A stretch of DNA of 64,000 nucleotides. It comes from an uncultured Flavobacteriales bacterium (GTDB taxonomy: Bacteria; Bacteroidota; Bacteroidia; Flavobacteriales_D; Crocinitomicaceae). A model generated the notes under the pieces. The model was not told the DNA's origin. It saw only the letters and a list, made by a program, of their open reading frames with translations, and searched no databases. Shown piece after piece: positions 1-7,546 of this stretch (positions within the stretch are counted from its first letter, which is position 1; every line of letters starts with the position of its first letter). Made by a program: the position numbers and the translations under genes. The stretch is from assembly GCA_937876195.1 (NCBI GenBank), contig CALEIK010000023.1:62001-126000 (forward strand), read 5' to 3'.

Positions 1-2
1 CC

Positions 3-896
3 ATTTCGCACCAAGATTCATTTCGGAATTCGAATGTCTACAAATCGTTGACTCCGTTAAGCGATGATTCAGACGTGATTTCACCCGATTTCAAGGAATT
101 CATACCTCCAGCAGCATTAAGACGATTGAGTCCTGTGTTGCGCATGGGATTGGCAGCTTCCATTGAATGTAGAAATCAAGTCGATACAGATTTTGACGCG
201 ATTGTGGTTGGAACTGCGCTGGGATGCTTGAAAGATACCGAGAAGTTTTTATCGACTTTTTTAACGTCGACGAGTGATTTTCTATCGCCAACAGCGTTTA
301 TTCAATCGACGCACAACACCATTGGTGGACAGATTTCGCTCGGATTGAACAACCACGCATACAACATGACGCACACGCAGAACAACCTCTCGTTTGAAGT
401 CTCGTTGATTGATGCGATCCTCTGTTTGAACGACGGAAAAAAAAACGTGCTCATCGGCGCTGCAGATGAAAAAATTGATTTTTTAGCGACGGTACAGCCT
501 GATTTAATTCCCAACGAATTTCCATTGAGTTCAGGCGCTTCTTTTTTCGCGTTAAGTACCGCTAAAAGTGAAATTGCCATTCAAGCGGTTTCGACAAATT
601 TCAATGCAACGAATTTATTGGAGGATATTGGCACTTTCCTCGATGTACACGACATCACGATGGAAGAAATTGATTTGTTGTTGCATTCAAACGATGACAT
701 TGAAGCACATTTCTCTCCGAAAGAAGCAATCAATTACCTCGATTTCACAGGATTTCATTACAGCGCGTCTTCGTATGCAGTGCATGTTGCGCACGACTTT
801 TTGAAATATCGACATATGGCGAAATATGCATTAGTTGTTAACGATTTATGTCCCGGGAAAGTGGGACTCACACTAATTACAAGGGATGAAGCATAG
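3..896 (+). CDS. Ketosynthase-like chain-length factor, flexirubin/DAR-type (5' partial)
   Basis: Beta-ketoacyl synthase-like protein probably acting as a chain-length factor partner of a ketosynthase in flexirubin-type (aryl polyene/dialkylresorcinol) lipid pigment synthesis. The reading frame is open from base 3 with no stop, so the gene starts before the window; the in-frame TTG at 48 is unlikely to be the true start. The STHNTIGGQ stretch is the ketosynthase fold signature. The segment expected to hold the active-site Cys reads MTHTQNNLSFE with no Cys, as in chain-length factors rather than active synthases. The 3' end overlaps the deacetylase gene by 11 bases, implying translational coupling. 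Family membership is strong; the exact role is inferred from the neighbours. Confidence 0.75.
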   Translation: MSHQDSFRNSNVYKSLTPLSDDSDVISPDFKEFIPPAALRRLSPVLRMGLAASIECRNQVDTDFDAIVVGTALGCLKDTEKFLSTFLTSTSDFLSPTAFIQSTHNTIGGQISLGLNNHAYNMTHTQNNLSFEVSLIDAILCLNDGKKNVLIGAADEKIDFLATVQPDLIPNEFPLSSGASFFALSTAKSEIAIQAVSTNFNATNLLEDIGTFLDVHDITMEEIDLLLHSNDDIEAHFSPKEAINYLDFTGFHYSASSYAVHVAHDFLKYRHMAKYALVVNDLCPGKVGLTLITRDEA

Positions 897-1647
897 ACTA
901 ACCATCTTATTGTATGCGCTTAGCATCATGGTTATTTGTCTTTTGCTGAGTGAAAAATCCTATTTTGTTCCTTTACTGGTGGGTGTCACAGCGCTTTTTG
1001 TCATTATCGTAAGTTCTGGTGTGCTTTTTCTCAAGTTGAATTACTTCCTCACGTCTGTCAATCGTTTGGATTCCAAGGAAGTCCTGCTCACCTTTGACGA
1101 TGGACCGCATCCAACCAGAACCCCGAAGATTTTAGACATTCTTGCCAAGCACAATTGCAAAGCGATCTTTTTTGTGGTCGGTAAACACGCCGAAGAATAC
1201 CCTGAAATCGTTCTGCGCATTAAACAAGAGGGACATTTAATTGGGAATCATTCCTACGCACACAACAATTTCATGTCCATGTACAGCACGAAACGGTTAC
1301 GGGAAGAAATTCTCCATGGACAGCGTGCGTTGAGCAAAATTAGTGGGATTGAAACTTCGTTGTTTCGCCCTCCGATTGGTTACACGAATCCCAAGTACGC
1401 CAAGGTGTTGAAGGAATTAAAACTCACCAATGTCGGTTGGACCGTCCGCAGTTACGATTCCGTGTACAAAGATCCTCAGCAATTGAAAAAACGGATTCTC
1501 GCCAAAACAAAACCAGGAAGCATCATCTTGTTTCACGACAATTTAGAAGTGACCGTTGAAGCACTGGACGAAATAATTGTTGCATTGTCGGCGAATGGCA
1601 CTAAATTTGTCAATGGTGACACGATAAAAACCGTCATACATGCATAA
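886..1647 (+). CDS. Membrane-anchored polysaccharide deacetylase (NodB) family protein
   Basis: Predicted NodB-fold deacetylase with two N-terminal membrane segments (about residues 7-21 and 27-50) and the catalytic domain after residue 64. All five family motifs are visible: TFDDGPH (69-75, metal-binding and catalytic Asp), NHSYAH (121-126, metal His), RPPIG (161-165), GW (184-185) and ILFHD (214-218). It removes N- or O-acyl groups from a glycan-like or acyl substrate in known relatives; here it lies between the chain-length factor and the LolA-like gene, with overlaps of 11 and 8 bases, so a task in flexirubin-type lipid assembly or export is likely. The substrate is unknown. Confidence 0.85.
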   Translation: MKHRLTILLYALSIMVICLLLSEKSYFVPLLVGVTALFVIIVSSGVLFLKLNYFLTSVNRLDSKEVLLTFDDGPHPTRTPKILDILAKHNCKAIFFVVGKHAEEYPEIVLRIKQEGHLIGNHSYAHNNFMSMYSTKRLREEILHGQRALSKISGIETSLFRPPIGYTNPKYAKVLKELKLTNVGWTVRSYDSVYKDPQQLKKRILAKTKPGSIILFHDNLEVTVEALDEIIVALSANGTKFVNGDTIKTVIHA

Positions 1648-2266
1648 ATTCATTTTTCCGTTGTTCGTTTTTCTAGTGTTTTCGGGTGCTGCGCAAACTT
1701 TCACAAAGATTGCCAATCCAAGTGCGTGCAAAGCGAAAATCAACAAGAAAACCGCTGAAACGAAGAGCATTACTGCCAATTTTGAAGAACTTGTTCACTC
1801 GAGCATGTTCAATACACCCAAAAAAGCGCAAGGAAAACTCACCTACAAACAATCCGACAAAATTCGCTGGGAACATACCTCTCCCAAGAAACAAATCATC
1901 TTGATCAACGGAGCAAAAGCGCGTTTTCAAGAGAATGGACAAGAAGTCAAAAATGCGACAGCGAACCGTGTGGTAAAGAAAATCCAAGGATTGATGGTAC
2001 AACTCTTCAGCGGCGATTTCCTCAATGAGAAAGAATTCAACATTGCTTATTTTGAAAACGGAAGTCACTACAAATTGGTATTGAAACCCAAAAACGCACG
2101 CATGGCGAATTATATTTCCTCCATCGATTTACTCTTTTCAAAAAGCACGCTCAACCTCGATCAAATGACCTTGGTAGAAACGGAAAACGACAAAATTGTC
2201 TACGCTTTTTCGAATATTCAAACCAATACAACCATTACGGACACTCAATTCACTCAATTTAAATGA
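1640..2266 (+). CDS. LolA-like outer-membrane lipoprotein carrier family protein
   Basis: 208-residue exported protein with a signal peptide (about residues 1-19, ending GAAQ) and the LolA pattern: a SITANFEELV helix, then GKLTYKQSDKIRWEHTSP, followed by alternating short beta strands. LolA proteins carry hydrophobic cargo across the periplasm. A copy inside a pigment-lipid operon probably moves the aryl polyene-type lipid or its carrier rather than general lipoproteins; that is inference from context. It overlaps the preceding gene by 8 bases and the following one by 4 (ATGA). Confidence 0.8.
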   Translation: MHKFIFPLFVFLVFSGAAQTFTKIANPSACKAKINKKTAETKSITANFEELVHSSMFNTPKKAQGKLTYKQSDKIRWEHTSPKKQIILINGAKARFQENGQEVKNATANRVVKKIQGLMVQLFSGDFLNEKEFNIAYFENGSHYKLVLKPKNARMANYISSIDLLFSKSTLNLDQMTLVETENDKIVYAFSNIQTNTTITDTQFTQFK

Positions 2267-2628
2267 TTCTACAAAACGACTTTTACGCCATTGCTTCCAG
2301 CACCTTGGAAGAAGGAACTGCAACATTCGCAGTACACATCAATCCCCTCCACCCCATTTTTGACGGCCACTTCCCAGGAAATCCTGTCACTCCAGGCGTA
2401 GCACAACTGGAAATGGTCAAAGAACTGATCAGCACTGTCCTCGACAAACCACTGCGCCTGACCGAAATGGGCACGTGCAAGTTTTTAGCGATTCTAAATC
2501 CAAACACAACACCAGACGTTGAAGTGAAATTGGCGTACAGCACTACCGAAACAGGTGAAATCAAAGTCACCGCGAGTATTTCCACTGCAGAAACTTCGTT
2601 TTTCAAGATGAACGGAGTTTATTCGTGA
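2263..2628 (+). CDS. FabZ-like 3-hydroxyacyl-ACP dehydratase (hotdog fold)
   Basis: 121-residue single hotdog-domain protein. The segment FDGHFPGNPVTPGVAQLE (33-50) matches the FabA/FabZ active-site helix, with His36 and Glu50 as the expected catalytic pair. It would dehydrate 3-hydroxyacyl-ACP intermediates while the polyene chain is built by the cluster's ketosynthases. The ATG overlaps the preceding stop codon (ATGA). It is shorter than housekeeping FabZ (about 140-150 residues), as pigment-cluster paralogs often are. It is the last gene of this operon in the window; the next sequence is a repeat and unrelated cassette-like genes. Confidence 0.8.
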   Translation: MILQNDFYAIASSTLEEGTATFAVHINPLHPIFDGHFPGNPVTPGVAQLEMVKELISTVLDKPLRLTEMGTCKFLAILNPNTTPDVEVKLAYSTTETGEIKVTASISTAETSFFKMNGVYS

Positions 2629-2654
2629 GGGGAATTGAAAGGTAGAACTTCGTG

Positions 2655-2763
2655 TAAAAGTTTTATATTTAGGGGGTTGAACCGCTGAAAACGTTCTGTT
2701 ATCTCACCATTTTGGAGAGCAAAAGAGAAGTTTTAAGGCGGCTATAAATAAGTTAGTGGTAAT
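2655..2763 (+). repeat. Dispersed 108-bp repeat R, copy 1
   Basis: This stretch aligns with 9038-9145. Shared blocks are TAAAAGTTTTATATTTAG at the left end, CCGCT followed by GTTCTGTT, AAAAGAGA, a GGGC/GGCGG then TATAWA block, and GTAAT at the right end. Both copies follow directly on a gene end and precede a secreted-protein gene by about 5-15 bases. TATATTTA inside it resembles a -7 box, so the repeat may carry a promoter. Confidence 0.6.
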
Positions 2764-2777
2764 TAAAATAATACTAT

Positions 2778-3203
2778 ATGAATTTAAAGAACTTAAGACC
2801 GGTTGTCATCTTTCTGGTTTGCTTGTTTGCTACACATGACGTAAAATCACAAGTTGAAGATTTTATAGGAGGCTCGCACTACTCAATACTTTCGACGTGT
2901 AATGAGACCGCACGTGAAGGAACGGATGGAGATGGAATCCCATATATTATGGAACAAAGCGAGATAGCAATTGTGACTTATTTTTTCGATGAAGAAAATG
3001 TTTGTGGTGTTGTTTCAATAACTCCTTTAAATGTTGGCTACCTCAATGAGTATATCAAATTTTACAATGAAGAATATAGCAGACTGTCTGATGGAAAATG
3101 GCAAACCAAAAATTCAAATGGCCTTTACATCACCTACGAGCTTAAAGAAGATACTAGGAATGGTGTTCATGTAAAACAGTTCTTGGTTTATTCATCGCGT
3201 TAA
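2778..3203 (+). CDS. Unknown small secreted protein
   Basis: 141 residues; I do not recognise a family. Residues 1-24 form a signal peptide ending in VKSQ, so the product is exported. The mature part has three Cys residues (STCNET, NVCGVV) and alternating strands, and ends with a basic tail. The gene sits alone between repeat R copy 1 and an attC-like site, the typical look of a single-gene mobile cassette. Its start is the ATG that follows an AT-rich leader; no closer alternative start is apparent. Confidence 0.6.
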   Translation: MNLKNLRPVVIFLVCLFATHDVKSQVEDFIGGSHYSILSTCNETAREGTDGDGIPYIMEQSEIAIVTYFFDEENVCGVVSITPLNVGYLNEYIKFYNEEYSRLSDGKWQTKNSNGLYITYELKEDTRNGVHVKQFLVYSSR

Positions 3204-3211
3204 TCATGATA

Positions 3212-3349
3212 CCACTAACAGCCGTCTAGCGCCAACACTCAGTCTCGCTTCGAATCAACGAATAAATTTGAAAGAAAATAATTTTAACTTAGTAACAACA
3301 ACTTATTTAAAGAGTCGGGCCGAGCGCCAGGCGGAAATGCGTTATGTGG
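3212..3349. other. Integron attC-like site 1
   Basis: CCACTAAC at the left end is almost the reverse complement of GTTATGTGG at the right end. Inside, CCGTCTAGCGC (3222-3232) pairs with GCGCCAGGCGG (3324-3334) apart from two positions. The nested arms with an unpaired middle and a GCGTTATG end resemble integron attC recombination sites. The 10-mer CCGTCTAGCG and ATGCGTTAT recur in the site at 6074-6132. The core boxes do not match the classical RYYYAAC/GTTRRRY consensus exactly, so this stays a candidate. Confidence 0.5.
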
Positions 3350-3390
3350 CATGAATACTCGCAACTGAAAACAACCCAAGTCAAAAGAAG

Positions 3391-4527
3391 ATGAGCAAAA
3401 TTGAAAAAACGCTGGAACTAAATATAACTCATGAAATATTATCACTAGCAGATAGTTTTTGGTTGTATTTGCAACCAATTTCACTTAAAAGATATTGGCG
3501 ACCACATTGGCGTTTTCCATTAATTCCGACTCCCAAATCTTTCGCAACTGGTTTACATATAAATCTTGAGGGTAAAAAAGGAGGCGGCTATGACGTTTGT
3601 ATAAATTCTCCAGCGAATTTTCAAGGTGGTAATCCAAGGCTATTATTTATGCAGTTCAAAGCTGGAGTGGAAAAACAATTTAACTCCAATTCTGCGAGCA
3701 TATTCAGTGGAGATAAGCAACATCCCAATGTTCATGTTGAATTCGATATTAATAGCAACGCAAAAAATAATCAGCATAAGCTTCTAAAAGATCTAGCTAA
3801 CAAGGCAGGGAACAAGGATGCTGTAGTATATGTATTTCCTCGTATCGTAAACAACGAACAACTTCAAAAGAATGTTGGGAAACTATTAAGAAAGACTAGT
3901 TTTATTTCAATTAGTGAAATGGACTCCAAAGCTGCTGCCAATAATGTTACTATCGATGATGGAAATCCTCATAAATTTAGAACTTGCTATCACGACTATA
4001 ACAAAAACGAAGTAAACTTTTTCTTTTTCTTCTTTGGTAAGCCTGCAAATCCTGGTGGCTTATTAGGGGAGATTTTCTCTATAAGAATGTACCGTGCTCT
4101 GCATGAATTGAAAAAGGTACAAGTAGAAAATTATCCCATATCAAGATATCACATTATGGATGCCATGATTAGGCATGTCCTGAATATTGGATTACATTTT
4201 TCAATTCCATTAAGTATTATTGAAAATTTTCTAAGCCAATATCCAAATTTCAATCAAAGATTGAATAATCTATATGAATTTGAGGACTTACCTTTTGCAT
4301 ACAAAATTGAAGAACCAGAATCGAATGAATATGAAAAGGAAATTGTAAACGATATTCTTAATTCAATTTCCCAATATTTTTTATGGATAAATAAGTTTAA
4401 CAACTTTATGATAGACGATATTCCTCAACCAACATCGGAATACACAATTGAAGTAAAACAAGATGGAATTAGATTTGAGATTGAGAAGGATGATGAAATT
4501 GAAAATATTTCGTACTCCTTTATATAA
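3391..4527 (+). CDS. Unknown protein with possible PD-(D/E)XK-like core; first gene of a two-gene module
   Basis: 378 residues, no signal peptide, no family I can name. GGGYDVC (Asp68) followed about 20 residues later by LLFMQFKAG (Gln88-x-Lys90) resembles the D...QxK core of Mrr-type restriction-endonuclease folds. The following NNQHKLL and AVVYVFPRI stretch also fits such domains. That nuclease reading is inference. Residues 210-215 are six Phe in a row, encoded by a T/C-rich run. The C-terminal third is rich in Asp/Glu. It precedes the 4539 gene by 11 bases and probably shares a transcript. Location after an attC-like site suggests a mobile module. Confidence 0.6.
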   Translation: MSKIEKTLELNITHEILSLADSFWLYLQPISLKRYWRPHWRFPLIPTPKSFATGLHINLEGKKGGGYDVCINSPANFQGGNPRLLFMQFKAGVEKQFNSNSASIFSGDKQHPNVHVEFDINSNAKNNQHKLLKDLANKAGNKDAVVYVFPRIVNNEQLQKNVGKLLRKTSFISISEMDSKAAANNVTIDDGNPHKFRTCYHDYNKNEVNFFFFFFGKPANPGGLLGEIFSIRMYRALHELKKVQVENYPISRYHIMDAMIRHVLNIGLHFSIPLSIIENFLSQYPNFNQRLNNLYEFEDLPFAYKIEEPESNEYEKEIVNDILNSISQYFLWINKFNNFMIDDIPQPTSEYTIEVKQDGIRFEIEKDDEIENISYSFI

Positions 4528-4538
4528 AAGTAAAAATC

Positions 4539-5063
4539 ATGGAAACAAAAAATGTTGTTGAAATAATGAAGACAGATGACGGGAAAAAGTTTGTTGAGTC
4601 AATGAGAGAATTCGTAGATTTCATTGAGCTTCGTCCCGTTGACAATTCAAAAGAATTATTAGAAGGGATTTCAAGAAACCTCTCTAACATTCTTTATTAT
4701 GGTTTAAGGTTTCCACCAATTCAACATATAGCTGGTGCTAGCGTTGATCTTGAGCCATATGAAAACACTATATCCAATAATACTACCTTGTTATACGATT
4801 TTATTAAGGAGAAGCATTGTTACTACACTCTGGATAGAGAGCTTGATGAGAATGAATATGGTAGGCCATTTACAAATGACATTGTCCAAGATATTATGGT
4901 GTATTATAAGGATTTTAAAACTGCTCTGATGCGGTACGATGTAGGGTTGTTTGAATTTAAAGAATGTGCGATTTCAGAAATGGAATCATACTTACGTGTG
5001 TGGATGAAAGATCAAATGAAAGAATCGATTGCGGTTATTGATAAACTAGCAAGTAAAGAATAA
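4539..5063 (+). CDS. DUF5063-like protein, second gene of the module
   Basis: 174 residues, cytosolic, acidic. The C-terminal half (NDIVQDIMVYYKDF, then YDVGLFEFK and a SYLRVWMKDQM helix) resembles the DUF5063 pattern of a four-helix protein in which an Asp-Ile/Leu-tyrosine-rich helix precedes an aromatic-tryptophan helix. I rate that family call as moderate only. It starts 11 bases after the putative nuclease gene, so the two are likely co-expressed; it could be a partner or inhibitor, but nothing in the sequence proves that. Confidence 0.55.
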   Translation: METKNVVEIMKTDDGKKFVESMREFVDFIELRPVDNSKELLEGISRNLSNILYYGLRFPPIQHIAGASVDLEPYENTISNNTTLLYDFIKEKHCYYTLDRELDENEYGRPFTNDIVQDIMVYYKDFKTALMRYDVGLFEFKECAISEMESYLRVWMKDQMKESIAVIDKLASKE

Positions 5064-5116
5064 ATGTACCTAACACGCACTAAGTAAAATGGAGCAACAG
5101 TTACACCCACTCCCCA

Positions 5117-5449
5117 ATGGAAAAAATAGACAACACTGACATTCTAGACAACAATTCAGAACCACTTCAAAAAAGACTTTGGGCAATTAGACTATTGATT
5201 ATTGGAGGTGGAATTATTGCAGCAACATTTCTAGTGGCAACCTTTTGGGAGACATTAGGACTGAATGAAGATCAAACAGTTTGGTTAGCATTGAGTCAAA
5301 CAATTGCGTTCGGAATAAATTTAGCTGGCCTTATTCTTGGTTTTGTAGAACGAAAAAGGAACAAGAAGAGATCATTGGTTGGAATAATTGGAAATCTAGT
5401 ATTTATTCTGTTATTTGTTTCAATTATTGTTTACTCATTTAGTTCATAA
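5117..5449 (+). CDS. Unknown three-helix membrane protein
   Basis: 110 residues with three predicted membrane helices (about 24-44, 56-76 and 87-108), the last two separated by a short basic loop VERKRNKKR. The N-terminal 20 residues are acidic and polar and probably cytoplasmic. No enzyme motif is visible and I know of no family. It lies between the two-gene module and another small membrane-protein gene within the accessory island, consistent with a cassette gene. Confidence 0.5.
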   Translation: MEKIDNTDILDNNSEPLQKRLWAIRLLIIGGGIIAATFLVATFWETLGLNEDQTVWLALSQTIAFGINLAGLILGFVERKRNKKRSLVGIIGNLVFILLFVSIIVYSFSS

Positions 5450-5480
5450 CCAGAAGTATAAGGGTAATTAGACAATTAAA

Positions 5481-5957
5481 ATGTACATCCTTCCACTATA
5501 CATAAAGAGATATAAAACAAAAATAAAGGCAGATTGCTTTGTTAAGAATATCAGGTTCAATACAATGTACATTTACGATAAGGACGGATACATTCAACAA
5601 TCAAATCCCAGAGGTCTCATTTGTAGAAATGAAAAAGACAAAACCATATTCCTAAAAGATCGCCCCTATTATTATAGAGCATCAGGTGGCGTAACAGCAG
5701 TAATGATTTCTGATGATGCGAATGACGAAGGAATAGTAATAACCTCAATTGCGTATCATGATTGGTTAGGAGCTGGATGGTTTATTTTTGCATTAATTAT
5801 CGCAATTTATGCACTAACCCAAGATGTAAATCCACTTTATTCTCTTTTCATTATTGCTATTGTCCTTTTTATTAATGGTCTTGATGTCTCGGAATTGAAA
5901 CGCCAAAGAGAGTTCATAGAACAAATGATAAAGAGCTGTGAAAACGAGGAACTATAA
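5481..5957 (+). CDS. Unknown membrane protein with C-terminal hydrophobic hairpin
   Basis: 158 residues: a soluble N-terminal part (about 1-90) with many Lys/Arg/Tyr, then two hydrophobic segments (about 98-112 and 118-133) and a charged tail. No family recognised. It follows the 5117 gene by 31 bases in the same direction and may be co-transcribed with it. Base composition is AT-rich like the rest of the island. Confidence 0.45.
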   Translation: MYILPLYIKRYKTKIKADCFVKNIRFNTMYIYDKDGYIQQSNPRGLICRNEKDKTIFLKDRPYYYRASGGVTAVMISDDANDEGIVITSIAYHDWLGAGWFIFALIIAIYALTQDVNPLYSLFIIAIVLFINGLDVSELKRQREFIEQMIKSCENEEL

Positions 5958-6002
5958 CACGATCACCCCCATTTCCACACCCCCAAGATTATCCCTACCT
6001 TT

Positions 6003-6060
6003 ACCTCCAACCAAAACAAACAACCATGGAAGCAGCACATTTTCCTGTTCTGCTTGAATT
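6003..6060 (+). pseudogene. 5' fragment A of the thioesterase gene
   Basis: ATG at 6026 opens a 5' end closely matching that of the intact thioesterase at 7547 (ATGGAA, then CATTTTCCTGTTC and CTTGAATT), after which similarity stops. The upstream CCTCCAACCAAAACAAACAA also matches the leader of fragment B at 10432. It is therefore a truncated copy, cut at about base 6060, just before an attC-like site. Confidence 0.7.
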
Positions 6061-6073
6061 AAACCAGTTAGCA

Positions 6074-6132
6074 ACCATAATCACACCCGTCTAGCGTGCG
6101 AAAATAAATTTGCAATTGATGCGTTATTGGTG
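6074..6132. other. Integron attC-like site 2
   Basis: CCATAATC at the left and GCGTTATTGG at the right are near-inverted. The interior carries CCGTCTAGCG and ends ATGCGTTAT, both shared with attC-like site 1 (3212-3349). It lies between the truncated thioesterase 5' end and a toxin-antitoxin pair, where a cassette join would be expected. Shorter than site 1 (59 versus 138 bases). Confidence 0.45.
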
Positions 6133-6145
6133 TATATTTACACCA
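6110..6145 (+). promoter_or_regulatory. Promoter and operator of the ParD/ParE-type pair
   Basis: TTG (6110-6112), 20 bases, then TATATTTA (6133-6140) fits the Bacteroidota promoter pattern. A perfect 7-bp inverted repeat TGGTGTA-TATT-TACACCA (6128-6145) covers the -7 box and is a probable binding site for the ribbon-helix-helix antitoxin. The upstream promoter element lies inside attC-like site 2. Confidence 0.55.
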
Positions 6146-6159
6146 CAATATAAAACATC

Positions 6160-6399
6160 ATGAGACGACAAAGTATATCCTTCACCGAACCGAATGACGA
6201 GTGGTTGAAAAGCCAAATCGCAACTAAAGAGTACTCAAGCAAGAGTGAATTAGTCAATGATTTGATCAGACAAGCGCGCAATCAACAAAGAGAAATTGAT
6301 TGGATTAAATTAAAACTTGAAAAAGCTGAACAAAGTGGATTCACAACAGATTCTCGTGCTCAAATCTTAAAGCAATCCAAGGACTTGCTCAATGAGTAA
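6160..6399 (+). CDS. ParD/CopG-type ribbon-helix-helix antitoxin
   Basis: 79 residues. The N-terminal strand SISFTEPNDEWL followed by KEYSSKSELVNDLIRQA is the ribbon-helix-helix DNA-binding fold of ParD-like antitoxins; the C-terminal half is a charged helix expected to wrap around the toxin. It is translated just ahead of, and overlaps by 8 bases, the toxin gene at 6392. A palindrome over the promoter (6128-6145) suggests autoregulation. Such pairs commonly stabilise mobile gene arrays. Confidence 0.85.
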   Translation: MRRQSISFTEPNDEWLKSQIATKEYSSKSELVNDLIRQARNQQREIDWIKLKLEKAEQSGFTTDSRAQILKQSKDLLNE

Positions 6400-6679
6400 A
6401 TTCAAACTAAGTAATGCTGCAAAGGAAGACCTGATTAGGATTCATCACTACGGCGTGAAAAAATTTGGTAGTAAACAAGCTGATAAGTATTTCAACTCAT
6501 TCTTTGACAATTTTGAACTTATTGCCGAGAGACCGCACTCATTTGAAGCGGTTGATTTCATTAAGCCAGGATATCGACGTTGTGTTTGCGGTGTTGACAG
6601 TATCTACTTCAGAAATGATGGTGACACTGTTGAGATAATTGCAATTATTGGACGACAGGACATCAATCAATTGCAATAA
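6392..6679 (+). CDS. ParE/RelE-superfamily toxin
   Basis: 95 residues with the ParE pattern: KFKLSNAAKEDLIRIHHYG at the start, a helix KQADKYFNSFFDNFELIAERP, then GYRRCVCGVDSIYF and VEIIAIIGRQD. Family members inhibit DNA gyrase (ParE) or cleave mRNA (RelE); which applies cannot be told from sequence. The gene overlaps the antitoxin by 8 bases, the standard arrangement for balanced expression. Full family length, no visible damage. Confidence 0.85.
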   Translation: MSKFKLSNAAKEDLIRIHHYGVKKFGSKQADKYFNSFFDNFELIAERPHSFEAVDFIKPGYRRCVCGVDSIYFRNDGDTVEIIAIIGRQDINQLQ

Positions 6680-6681
6680 AT

Positions 6682-6720
6682 GAACGGTTGCTAGCGGCTG
6701 ACGAGCGCTAGTAGCATCAA
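6682..6720. other. Imperfect inverted repeat, possible degraded attC-like remnant
   Basis: TTGCTAGCGGC followed by GAGCGCTAGTAGC forms an imperfect inverted repeat directly after the ParE gene, and CTAGCG is shared with attC-like sites 1 and 2. No clear GTTATG end follows. The rest of 6721-6850 is AT-rich and shows nothing else recognisable. Confidence 0.3.
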
Positions 6721-6850
6721 AATATTGATTGCCAATTTCGGAACCTAAGTGTTTTTATTAATTCGCGAATTGCAAATTCTTCATACGTTTCATTCTCCAA
6801 GAATGCTACTCCCATTTTGCTACATAACATAAAAATAATCCCACAAAATT

Positions 6851-6881
6851 TTGGAAAATGTTATCTTTTAAGATAACTTTG
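6851..6881 (+). promoter_or_regulatory. Promoter with overlapping palindromic operator of the HigBA-type pair
   Basis: TTG at 6851-6853, 20 bases, TAACTTTG at 6874-6881: an almost ideal Bacteroidota promoter. The perfect palindrome GTTATCTT-TT-AAGATAAC (6860-6877) overlaps the -7 box. The toxin ATG at 6886 is only 5 bases past TAACTTTG, so the transcript would have almost no leader. Confidence 0.65.
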
Positions 6882-6885
6882 TAGA

Positions 6886-7224
6886 ATGAGTAGAACGATC
6901 ATCTTCTATGAAAACCATTTTATTGAGTTTTACCAAAAGCAAGACAAAAAAGTAAAAGGGAAGATTCAATACGTTTTCGAGTTGATAAAACAAGTTGAAC
7001 GAGTTCCCGAAAAGTTTTTAAAACATATAACAGGAACAAGTGGACTTTATGAGATTCGAATTGAATACCAATCAAATATTTATCGGATTTTCTGCTGTTT
7101 TGATGACGGACAACTTGTTGTTCTTTTTAACGGGTTTCAAAAAAAGACCCAAAAGACACCGCAAAAGGAAATTGATAAAGCCGTGCTGTTAATGAAGAAC
7201 TATTTTGAAACCAAAAAAAGATAA
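6886..7224 (+). CDS. HigB/Gp49-like RelE-superfamily toxin
   Basis: 112 residues. The pattern FIEFYQKQDKKVKGKIQYVF, KFLKHITGTSGLYEIRIEY, then YRIFCCFDDGQLVVLFNGF and KKTQKTP is typical of phage-derived Gp49-like/HigB mRNA interferases, including the basic KKTQKTP segment used for RNA binding. The toxin precedes the antitoxin (2-base gap to 7227), the reverse order that defines HigBA-type modules. The promoter directly abuts the start codon. Confidence 0.85.
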   Translation: MSRTIIFYENHFIEFYQKQDKKVKGKIQYVFELIKQVERVPEKFLKHITGTSGLYEIRIEYQSNIYRIFCCFDDGQLVVLFNGFQKKTQKTPQKEIDKAVLLMKNYFETKKR

Positions 7225-7226
7225 TT

Positions 7227-7526
7227 ATGCAAAAATATAAGGATATAAAGACATTTGACGAACTAATTGAGGTCGAGCACGGAAAAATCGGAACAGAAGC
7301 CAGAAACAAATATGAAGAAGGTGCGCAAATGTTCATTGTGAGCGAAATGCTCAAATCTGCACGCAAGGAAGCAAACCTAACGCAAGAGCAATTGGCGGAA
7401 AAAGCAGGTACAAAGAAAAGCTATATTTCCAAACTTGAAAACGGAAAAGGAAATATCCAGCTTTCGACATTAATTCGAATTTTCGAGCAAGGCTTGAACC
7501 GAAGAATCGGGCTGACTTTTCTTTAA
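7227..7526 (+). CDS. HigA-type XRE-family antitoxin
   Basis: 99 residues with a helix-turn-helix domain (about 45-99): LKSARKEANLTQEQLAEKAG, then KKSYISKLENGKGNIQL is a canonical XRE recognition helix. The first 40 residues, rich in Glu/Lys, probably neutralise the toxin. It would bind the GTTATCTT palindrome at 6860-6877 and repress the operon. Complete, with the stop 20 bases before the thioesterase gene. Confidence 0.85.
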   Translation: MQKYKDIKTFDELIEVEHGKIGTEARNKYEEGAQMFIVSEMLKSARKEANLTQEQLAEKAGTKKSYISKLENGKGNIQLSTLIRIFEQGLNRRIGLTFL

Positions 7527-7546
7527 AACGAATACACTAAACAACC

